A stretch of 5,510 bases of DNA from an uncultured Collinsella sp. (GTDB lineage: Bacteria > Actinomycetota > Coriobacteriia > Coriobacteriales > Coriobacteriaceae): the NCBI GenBank assembly GCA_934655835.1, contig CAKUHM010000102.1:1-5510 (forward strand). Direction: 5' to 3'. Under the pieces are notes generated by a model, which made no database searches, was not told where the DNA came from, and saw nothing but the letters and a program-made list of their open reading frames with translations. The translations under genes were made by a program, and so were the position numbers. This document shows positions 1 through 5,510 of this stretch, one piece after another. Each line of letters starts with the position of its first letter. The stretch's first letter is position 1.

Positions 1-77
1 GGACCTGTAGCTCAGTTGGTTAGAGCGTCCGGCTGATAACCGGGAGGTCACAAGTTCGAATCTTGTCAGGTCCACCA
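1..77 (+). tRNA. tRNA-Ile (anticodon GAT), first copy
   Basis: This folds as a complete cloverleaf with the 3' CCA encoded. The acceptor stem GGACCTG (1-7) pairs fully with CAGGTCC (67-73), the D arm reads GCTCAGTTGGTTAGAGC, and the anticodon loop CTGATAA carries GAT at 35-37. The T arm has ACAAG/CTTGT around TTCGAAT. GAT decodes AUC and AUU isoleucine codons. The gene begins exactly at the window edge, so its promoter and any upstream rRNA gene are out of view. tRNA-Ile(GAT) and tRNA-Ala(TGC) commonly sit in the 16S-23S spacer, but no rRNA sequence is visible here. The gene is identical to the copy at 225-301. Confidence 0.98.
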
Positions 78-88
78 CTTTCTTTCGC

Positions 89-133
89 AATAAACACCCC
101 AGCGAGAGCCGAGTCGCCGCTGGGGTGTTTATT
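89..133 (+). terminator. Perfect 16-bp hairpin between tRNA-Ile and tRNA-Ala (terminator or processing signal)
   Basis: The arm AATAAACACCCCAGCG (89-104) is perfectly complementary to CGCTGGGGTGTTTATT (118-133), around a 13-nt loop. The GC-rich core is flanked by A-rich and T-rich ends, as in a bidirectional intrinsic terminator, although the U-tract is interrupted (TGTTTATTA). Only 11 nt separate it from tRNA-Ala, too little for a sigma70 promoter downstream of it. Either transcription reads through it or it acts as an RNA-processing or attenuation element inside a tRNA operon. The stem is certain; the role is inferred. Confidence 0.7.
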
Positions 134-144
134 ACTGTCTCCGT

Positions 145-220
145 GGGGGTTTAGCTCAGCTGGGAGAGCGCGGGCTTTGCAAGCCTGAGGTCAGGGGTTC
201 GATCCCCCTAACCTCCACCA
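145..220 (+). tRNA. tRNA-Ala (anticodon TGC)
   Basis: This is a complete 76-nt cloverleaf with encoded CCA. The acceptor stem GGGGGTT pairs with AACCTCC and includes the G3:U70 wobble that is the classic identity element for alanyl-tRNA synthetase. The anticodon loop TTTGCAA carries TGC at 178-180, on a CGGGC/GCCTG stem, and the T loop is TTCGATC. It lies 11 nt after the 89-133 hairpin and 4 nt before the second tRNA-Ile, so it is almost certainly co-transcribed with the latter. Confidence 0.98.
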
Positions 221-224
221 TGAT

Positions 225-301
225 GGACCTGTAGCTCAGTTGGTTAGAGCGTCCGGCTGATAACCGGGAGGTCACAAGTTCGAATCTTGTCAGGTCCACC
301 A
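225..301 (+). tRNA. tRNA-Ile (anticodon GAT), second copy
   Basis: Identical over all 77 nt to the tRNA at 1-77, with the anticodon GAT at 259-261 and encoded CCA. Only 4 nt (TGAT) separate it from tRNA-Ala, so one primary transcript cut by RNase P and 3' nucleases is likely. An intrinsic terminator follows from 313. The pair of identical direct copies could support recombination that deletes or duplicates the tRNA-Ala between them. Confidence 0.98.
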
Positions 302-312
302 TCAAAACTGTG

Positions 313-346
313 AAGAGCCTCGGGGCAATTGCCTCGGGGCTTTTTC
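313..346 (+). terminator. Intrinsic terminator of the tRNA cluster
   Basis: AGCCTCGGGG (316-325) pairs with CCTCGGGGCT (332-341) as a 10-bp stem with two G.U wobbles around the 6-nt loop CAATTG, followed by TTTTT (341-345). An A/G-rich AAG precedes the stem and could extend it onto the U-tract. The two arms are also a direct repeat of GCCTCGGGGC, which the wobble pairs make possible. Position and U-tract support Rho-independent termination of the tRNA transcript. Confidence 0.85.
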
Positions 347-373
347 TTGTCTGCGATAAATCTCATTTTGGTT

Positions 374-403
374 TTGTGTGCTGGGCGAAAGATTGGGTAG
401 TAT
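374..403 (+). promoter_or_regulatory. Candidate sigma70-type promoter for the DUF151 operon
   Basis: TTGTGT (374-379) and TAGTAT (398-403) are separated by 18 nt, and lie between the tRNA terminator and the first gene of the next operon. This leaves a leader of about 50 nt. Both boxes deviate from consensus, so this is the best match in a place where a promoter is expected rather than a strong call. Confidence 0.4.
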
Positions 404-448
404 AGCTATTCAATGCGGCGGGCTGCCGCGTGTTAACCGCTACGTACC

Positions 449-454
449 GGAGGT
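449..454 (+). promoter_or_regulatory. Ribosome binding site that fixes the DUF151 start
   Basis: GGAGGT, 5 nt before ATG 460. It favours this start over the upstream in-frame GTG at 430. Confidence 0.8.
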
Positions 455-459
455 GTTCC

Positions 460-960
460 ATGGTTCGTGTCGACATAGAGACCATCGTCATGGCCGCCGG
501 TCCCGTGCCATCGCTCATCGTGCTTCGCGAGCGCTGCAGCAAGTCGGACTCATCCGCTCCGCTGCGCTCCCTTTCCATTCAGACTGGTTCGTTTGAGGCC
601 GCTGCCATCAGCCGCGGTATCGACAGCGGCCGCGCCGAGCGCCCGATCACTCATGACCTGCTGCTCGATACTGTGGACGCCCTGGGCGCCAAGCTCGAGC
701 GCATCGAGATCGTTCGTGCCGAGCCGCTGGTGTTTTATGCGACGATCGTCGTGCTAGCCGATGGTGACGAGCGCAAGATTGACGCCCGCCCCAGTGACGC
801 TATCGCCCTTGCCGTGCGCAGCAACGCCCCCATGTTTGTGGAGGACGACATTATGAATCGCCTGGGCACCGTCTCTGCCATTGCCGAGGAAGTCGACGAC
901 GAGCAGGAGTTCGAGAAGTTCGACGAGTTCGTCCATACGCTCTCCCCCGATGATTTCTAA
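460..960 (+). CDS. DUF151 / bifunctional nuclease (BFN) family protein
   Basis: A 166-residue soluble protein of the DUF151/BFN family. The diagnostic segments are RPITHDLLLDTVDALGAKL (61-79) and the signature KIDARPSDAIALAVRSNAP (106-124), followed by FVEDDIM. The C-terminus is acidic and ends in the family-like 'F..F...L.P.DF' pattern. A plant member has been described as having DNase and RNase activity; the role of the bacterial proteins is not settled, so only the family is certain. I chose ATG 460 because GGAGGT (449-454) lies 5 nt upstream; a GTG at 430 is in frame but adds ten unfamily-like residues and has no good ribosome site. The gene is first in a tight three-gene run, and its stop codon directly abuts the next ATG. 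Confidence 0.92.
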   Translation: MVRVDIETIVMAAGPVPSLIVLRERCSKSDSSAPLRSLSIQTGSFEAAAISRGIDSGRAERPITHDLLLDTVDALGAKLERIEIVRAEPLVFYATIVVLADGDERKIDARPSDAIALAVRSNAPMFVEDDIMNRLGTVSAIAEEVDDEQEFEKFDEFVHTLSPDDF

Positions 961-1350
961 ATGCGGGGCGGCCAGGTTGCGGGGCGTTCACTGATGGCCG
1001 GCGGCATGTCGGCCGAGGCGGCGGCCATCGCGCGTGAGGCGCAGATGCGCTCGGAGGCTTCTGAGGCGGCTCGCATTGCCTATGTGACGCAGGCCCGCAC
1101 GCTTCGCGAGCGCCGCGGCTCGTTTATCAAGATGGTTGTCATCTCCGCCCTTGTCGCGGCAATCTGTTCGCGCCTTCGTGGTACAGTTGGTGCGCTTGGG
1201 TTTTCGATCTCTACGGGCCTGGTGATCTGGGGCGTGGTCGATGCGGTAATGCTGACCAGCCAGATCAAGGTGCTCGACAAGCGCGCGGCAGATATGATGC
1301 GCGCCCGCGACGCTGCCGCCAAGATCGCCGCCGAGGCACAAGAACTGTAA
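961..1350 (+). CDS. Small two-helix membrane protein, function unknown
   Basis: I do not recognise this family. The product is up to 129 residues. Residues 1-53 are Ala/Glu/Arg-rich and probably helical or coiled. Two hydrophobic segments follow, about 55-70 (FIKMVVISALVAAICS) and 75-98 (TVGALGFSISTGLVIWGVVDAVML), then a charged Ala-rich helical tail with Lys/Arg. Positive charge on both outer flanks suggests a membrane hairpin with both ends in the cytoplasm. ATG 961 directly follows the DUF151 stop with no Shine-Dalgarno, so translation would depend on coupling. Alternative starts are ATG 994, with a weak GGGG at 981-984, and ATG 1006. Codon use matches the neighbours, which supports a real gene; the start is uncertain. 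Confidence 0.7.
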   Translation: MRGGQVAGRSLMAGGMSAEAAAIAREAQMRSEASEAARIAYVTQARTLRERRGSFIKMVVISALVAAICSRLRGTVGALGFSISTGLVIWGVVDAVMLTSQIKVLDKRAADMMRARDAAAKIAAEAQEL

Positions 1351-1380
1351 CGACGCCAGACTCGATGGGAAGGTCTAAAG

Positions 1381-1830
1381 ATGGCACAGGATATGCAGGA
1401 CGCCGGTAACGTCTCCGCCGAGCTCGACGCCATGGTGTGCGATCTGATTGGCGCCTTCTTGGACGACCTGGCTGCGGGCGAGAACCCGGGCGTGGTTGTG
1501 GCGATTGAGGACGCAGATTCCAACCGCTATCTGGCGGCGCTCGACGAGGATGGCGAGGAGGCATGCCTCGAGGCTGCCACCAACTTTATCTCCGAGCACA
1601 AGATGGGCCTCAAGGACGAGGGGCTGGGCCGCATCGCCCGCTATGCCATCGGCTACACCGGTTGCGTCGAGATCGAGGGCGGATATCACGACGCCCTGCT
1701 CGTGAGTTTCTTCGAAACCACGCTCGAGAGCGGTTTTTCGGCATACGTGCTGTATGAGGGCATGGGTGCCGGCGATGGTTTTATGTGGAGCGACCCTGAA
1801 CCTGCAGGTGAGGAAACCCCTCTCATCTAA
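1381..1830 (+). CDS. Acidic soluble protein of 149 residues, function unknown
   Basis: I do not recognise a family. The sequence is strongly acidic, with no signal peptide and no membrane segment. An N-terminal helical stretch (ELDAMVCDLIGAFLDDLAAG) is followed by an alternating pattern compatible with a small alpha/beta fold: VVVAIEDADSNRYLAAL, then RYAIGYTGCVEIEGGYHDALL, then a Gly-rich GMGAGDGFMW near the end. GGGAAGG (1367-1373) lies 7 nt before the ATG, a convincing ribosome site. Only 30 nt separate it from the preceding membrane-protein gene, so it is probably the third gene of the DUF151 operon. Base composition and codon use match its neighbours. A role linked to those genes cannot be read from the sequence. 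Confidence 0.78.
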   Translation: MAQDMQDAGNVSAELDAMVCDLIGAFLDDLAAGENPGVVVAIEDADSNRYLAALDEDGEEACLEAATNFISEHKMGLKDEGLGRIARYAIGYTGCVEIEGGYHDALLVSFFETTLESGFSAYVLYEGMGAGDGFMWSDPEPAGEETPLI

Positions 1831-1872
1831 AATCGCTAAAATAAACGAGTTTTCGGTAAAAGGCTCAATATT

Positions 1873-1900
1873 CCCGCTGAGCGTTGTAACGCTGGGCGGG
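1873..1900 (+). promoter_or_regulatory. Stable hairpin in the typA upstream gap
   Basis: CCCGC (1873-1877) pairs with GCGGG (1896-1900). Inside it AGCGT (1880-1884) pairs with ACGCT (1889-1893) around a 4-nt loop, with a small internal mismatch between the two stems. No U-tract follows, so it is not a classical intrinsic terminator. It could be a 3'-end protector for the upstream operon, an imperfect terminator, or a leader structure of typA. The fold is seen; its role is unknown. I found no convincing -35/-10 pair for typA; TATATG at 1921-1926 is a possible but poor -10. Confidence 0.5.
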
Positions 1901-1947
1901 CCGCATACGCGTGCCGTTTGTATATGGATAGAAGATAGGGGAACTAC

Positions 1948-3786
<1,839 letters not shown>

Positions 3787-3812
3787 GCGTTGGGGTTTAT
3801 AGCCGCCAATAA

Positions 3813-3849
3813 GAAAGGGCGTCGACCGCGATGGTCGGCGCCCTTTTTT
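3813..3849 (+). terminator. Intrinsic terminator of typA
   Basis: GGGCGTCGACC (3817-3827) pairs with GGTCGGCGCCC (3833-3843), an 11-bp stem with one G.U pair and a 5-nt loop, followed by TTTTTT (3844-3849). An A-rich AAGAAA precedes the stem. This is a textbook Rho-independent terminator, 27 nt after the typA stop. Confidence 0.95.
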
Positions 3850-3879
3850 GGTGCAAGGGGGACGGGTTAGTTTGCACCA
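3849..3879. repeat. REP/RAYT-like inverted repeat element (putative)
   Basis: TGGTGCAA (3849-3856) is an exact inverted match of TTGCACCA (3872-3879), around a G-rich 15-nt centre containing GGGGGACGGGTTAG. This resembles, from memory, the short intergenic repeats associated with REP-type tyrosine transposases, whose conserved part reads roughly GGGGACRGGTT. It sits directly against the U-tract of the typA terminator, a common place for such elements. Only one copy is visible, so repetition in the genome is inferred. Confidence 0.4.
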
Positions 3880-3926
3880 CGGCGGAGACGATGCCCCCGT
3901 CTGGGCCATTCCGGGTAAAGTAAGGT

Positions 3927-3936
3927 TGTTTAAACA
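3927..3936. repeat. Perfect 10-bp palindrome TGTTTAAACA
   Basis: This dyad lies in the AT-rich part of the adhesin upstream region. It shares the TGTT...AACA arms with the palindrome at 3977-3986, and their centres are exactly 50 bp apart, close to five helical turns. That spacing suits a pair of regulator sites upstream of a promoter, but no known regulator consensus is recognised. Confidence 0.4.
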
Positions 3937-3976
3937 TATACGTAAATCAATAAAATATGACCGCTTTGATACAAAA

Positions 3977-3986
3977 CTGTTAACAG
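3977..3986. repeat. Perfect 10-bp palindrome CTGTTAACAG
   Basis: This dyad is about 35 nt upstream of the first -35 candidate of the adhesin promoter. It shares TGTT/AACA arms with the palindrome at 3927-3936. It is a possible activator or repressor site; a function is inferred only. Confidence 0.4.
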
Positions 3987-4020
3987 GTAAATATCCACTG
4001 GTATTAAATTAAAAGACCTC

Positions 4021-4061
4021 TTGACCTGCGGTTTACATGATTGGTATCTATGTTGTATTTT
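4021..4061 (+). promoter_or_regulatory. Overlapping sigma70-type promoter candidates for the adhesin gene
   Basis: Two arrangements overlap. One has TTTACA (4032-4037) and TATTTT (4056-4061) with an 18-nt spacer, which keeps the key T, A and final T of the -10 box. The other has TTGACC (4021-4026) and TATCTA (4045-4050) with an 18-nt spacer and a TGG extended -10 motif directly upstream. Both would start transcription about 140-155 nt before ATG 4211. The AT-rich upstream DNA could act as an UP-like element. Confidence 0.6.
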
Positions 4062-4087
4062 ATGCACGTGGCATAGACGGACCGTCT
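4061..4087. promoter_or_regulatory. Two abutting dyads at the predicted transcription start (operator-like)
   Basis: TATGC (4061-4065) mirrors GCATA (4071-4075) around ACGTG. AGACGG (4075-4080) mirrors CCGTCT (4082-4087) around a single A. The first overlaps the end of the TATTTT box and the expected start site; the second lies a few bases into the transcript and, with a 1-nt centre, fits a protein-binding DNA site better than an RNA hairpin. Placement is typical of a repressor operator. The regulator is unknown. Confidence 0.45.
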
Positions 4088-4210
4088 TAGAAGTTGCTCC
4101 CCAATGGGTTCTTGCAATGCGCTAGGTAGGTTCTCGTTGATGTTGGGGTTTGTGTTCGATCCGACGATTCGCCGTATTCCACACTGTGTTGTAGGAATTA
4201 GGGGACAACT
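4088..4210 (+). promoter_or_regulatory. Long 5' leader of the adhesin gene with possible RNA structure
   Basis: CCCCAA (4099-4104) can pair at long range with TTGGGG (4143-4148), or CCC (4100-4102) can pair locally with GGG (4106-4108), so two exclusive folds are possible. A second hairpin, ATTCC-ACA (4176-4183) with TGT-A-GGAAT (4190-4198) and one bulged A, ends 1 nt before the ribosome site AGGGGA (4200-4205) and could limit access to it. I cannot assign it to a known riboswitch class. Confidence 0.35.
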
Positions 4211-5510
4211 ATGAACGCATACCGCTCACGGTCGCTGGGTATGGCGGCCCTGATCTTCATTTTGATTAGCCTCACCGCCGCAGTTTTTCACGGCGCAGCC
4301 CCCGTGTGCGCCGAGGATGCGACGACGCCGGATCCGATTGGGATTGATGAGAAGACGGCGGACGTTACGGTCAAACTCTATGCCGACGAGAACCACACCC
4401 AAGAGCTCAGCGGACCTGTGACGTCAGCTTCGCGCTTCTATGGGGCTTTTTCGGCGAAATTCCTGAACGGCAAGGAGCCTTCGGCTGGGAATAATGTTGC
4501 CGAATATAAGTTCCCTGACACGATTGTTGTTGATGATAACAACGGCGGCGAACTTCTGGCTGGAACGGGAACCAATCAGGTCAAGGCCGGCATATGGAAG
4601 ATCGAGGGCAATAAGGTCATCTTTACATTTGACGAGAGCTGGCTTGCGAATAACCCTGCGGATATCTTTGTCGGGGCAAATTTCTCGTTTGAGCTTGCAG
4701 ACAAGAACAGCGGTTCAGGCGGCAGCATGTCTATCGTGTTTCCCGGTGACGTAACGATCAAGATCGATACCAAGGACGGCAACGTCACGGGAACGAAGTC
4801 GGGAACCTTCTCCCAGGGTTCCGACGGCGTGGCCAAGGTCACCTGGACCGTTAAGCTCACCGTCGAGTCGTATGCCACGAACGTCAAGTTCACTGATACG
4901 CTGGGTGATAACTTCAGTTTTATAGAAGGCAGCTTCATGCTCGATAGCAAGAAGCTCGATCCGCAGCCGTCGATTGTCGGGCAGGCTGCGACCCTCGAGA
5001 GTCTGGGTGACCTTTCCCAGGGGGAGCATACGATCACCTATGAAACGGTTCTGAAAAGCGATGTCTCCGCGGAGAATGGCGAGTACATCAACGACCAAGA
5101 AGGCTCCAAAAACATAGCAGCCTGGAAGTGGGGTGGTATCGATGATCGTCAAGGCGGTACGGTTATGGCTGCTCCTGGTCAATTCCGCTACGACATGATC
5201 AATAAATCCAATGGCTCGGGCAACCCTTCCGACATCACGTGGACGGTCATGCTCAACCAAGGCGAGCTCAAGGCCGACATGAGCGGCTACGTGTTTACCG
5301 ACACGCTTGACGACAAGCAGGCGTATACAGGCAACTACACGGTTTACAAGGGCAGCTCGGGATCGGAAGAGCTTACGACGGGCGAGCTCGATCCGTCGAA
5401 GAATTTCTTTACCTACACGTTTCCGAGCAGCCTCGACGACAAGTACGCCACCTACCGCATCGTCTACCACACCAAGATGAACGACGCGAGCTCGTATGAC
5501 ACCGTGAGCA
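4211..5510 (+). CDS. Secreted cell-surface adhesin with collagen-binding-like Ig-fold repeats (3' end beyond window)
   Basis: 433 codons are visible with no stop; the gene runs off the right edge. AGGGGA (4200-4205) lies 5 nt before ATG 4211. Residues 1-34 form a signal peptide: basic AYRSRS, hydrophobic LGMAALIFILISLTAAVF, and a likely cut after V-C-A (32-34). Residues about 39-190 resemble an N-terminal adhesion domain (KFPDTIVVDD, then WKIEGNKVIFTFDESWL). Two similar modules follow, each with a T-W-T-V strand and an F-T-D-T-L strand: TWTVKL (211-216) with FTDTLGD (227-233), and ITWTVML (342-348) with FTDTLDD (362-368), a period of about 130 residues. This pattern is typical of collagen-binding/Cna-like MSCRAMM proteins and pilin-like adhesins of Gram-positive gut bacteria. 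Cna-B repeats, an LPXTG anchor and a neighbouring sortase are expected but lie outside. Codons are less GC-biased than in typA. The ligand cannot be read. Confidence 0.85.
   Translation, partial: MNAYRSRSLGMAALIFILISLTAAVFHGAAPVCAEDATTPDPIGIDEKTADVTVKLYADENHTQELSGPVTSASRFYGAFSAKFLNGKEPSAGNNVAEYKFPDTIVVDDNNGGELLAGTGTNQVKAGIWKIEGNKVIFTFDESWLANNPADIFVGANFSFELADKNSGSGGSMSIVFPGDVTIKIDTKDGNVTGTKSGTFSQGSDGVAKVTWTVKLTVESYATNVKFTDTLGDNFSFIEGSFMLDSKKLDPQPSIVGQAATLESLGDLSQGEHTITYETVLKSDVSAENGEYINDQEGSKNIAAWKWGGIDDRQGGTVMAAPGQFRYDMINKSNGSGNPSDITWTVMLNQGELKADMSGYVFTDTLDDKQAYTGNYTVYKGSSGSEELTTGELDPSKNFFTYTFPSSLDDKYATYRIVYHTKMNDASSYDTVS

Larger units (their letters stand above)
3850..4210. other. Gene-free, structure-rich control region between typA and the adhesin gene
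   Basis: I see no credible coding sequence here. From left to right it holds the REP-like inverted repeat (3849-3879), a further GC-rich dyad AGACG/CGTCT (3886-3890 and 3898-3902), an abruptly AT-rich stretch (about 3906-4063), and perfect palindromes TGTTTAAACA (3927-3936) and CTGTTAACAG (3977-3986). Then come two overlapping promoter candidates (4021-4061), two abutting dyads (4061-4087), and a leader of roughly 140 nt with possible pairings. The shift from GC-rich to AT-rich DNA marks the boundary between the housekeeping part and the adhesin locus. Confidence 0.7.

Noticed and set aside
89..341. CRISPR-like array from the repeated hairpins and GCCTCGGGGC copies
   Set aside because: There is no regular repeat-spacer pattern; the elements are unrelated hairpins around tRNA genes.
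430..459. GTG start at 430 giving a ten-residue longer DUF151 protein
   Set aside because: The GGAGGT site at 449-454 is placed for ATG 460, and the family sequence begins there.
378..596. Small + strand frame of 72 residues overlapping the DUF151 gene start
   Set aside because: It has no ribosome site, an Arg/His/Ser-rich shadow-like composition, and overlaps the real gene in another frame.
4021..4090. Phase-variable invertible promoter
   Set aside because: I looked for matching inverted repeats flanking the promoter and found only local dyads, none long enough or placed on both sides, and no recombinase gene in the window.
4088..4210. Known riboswitch (for example a c-di-GMP type) in the adhesin leader
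   Set aside because: I could not match the conserved core of any class; only generic pairings are visible.
4715..5470. Open frame of 251 residues on the - strand
   Set aside because: It is antisense to the adhesin frame, which has a signal peptide, ribosome site and recognisable modules. The antisense product shows no recognisable motif.

Overview
The window looks like chromosomal DNA from a high-GC, host-associated actinobacterium of the class Coriobacteriia, most probably Collinsella or a close relative. This is inferred from the codon style (strong C/G third positions), the style of the proteins, the presence of a DUF151 'bifunctional nuclease' gene, and a Gram-positive type surface adhesin. 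No 16S sequence is present to confirm it. All genes I can support lie on the + strand.

Layout. Positions 1-301 hold three tRNA genes: Ile(GAT), Ala(TGC), Ile(GAT). The two Ile copies are identical over all 77 nt. A perfect 16-bp hairpin lies between the first Ile and Ala genes, and a U-tailed terminator (313-346) closes the cluster. Next, probably from a promoter near 374-403, come three closely spaced genes: a DUF151-family protein (460-960), a small two-helix membrane protein of unknown function (961-1350) and a small acidic soluble protein of unknown function (1381-1830). A 117-nt gap containing a stable hairpin without a U-tract leads to typA/bipA (1948-3786), a ribosome-binding translational GTPase with all its G motifs, which ends in a strong intrinsic terminator (3813-3849).

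Positions 3787-4210 contain no gene but are rich in structure: the typA terminator, a GC-rich inverted repeat with a REP/RAYT-like 'GGGGACGGGTTAGTTTGCACC' flavour, an AT-rich stretch with two perfect 10-bp palindromes, two overlapping sigma70-type promoter candidates, two abutting dyads at the predicted transcription start, and a leader of about 140 nt. This region drives a large secreted or cell-wall adhesin (4211 to beyond the window end) with a clear signal peptide and at least two collagen-binding-like Ig-fold domains. The gene is open at the right edge, so its anchor is not seen.

Functionally, the left and centre are housekeeping (tRNAs, DUF151 protein, translation GTPase). The right edge begins an accessory surface-adhesion locus with an unusually dyad-rich control region. 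I do not see evidence for a wholly new system. The most worthwhile leads are the adhesin control region, the REP-like element, the intra-cluster tRNA hairpin and the two unrecognised small genes.
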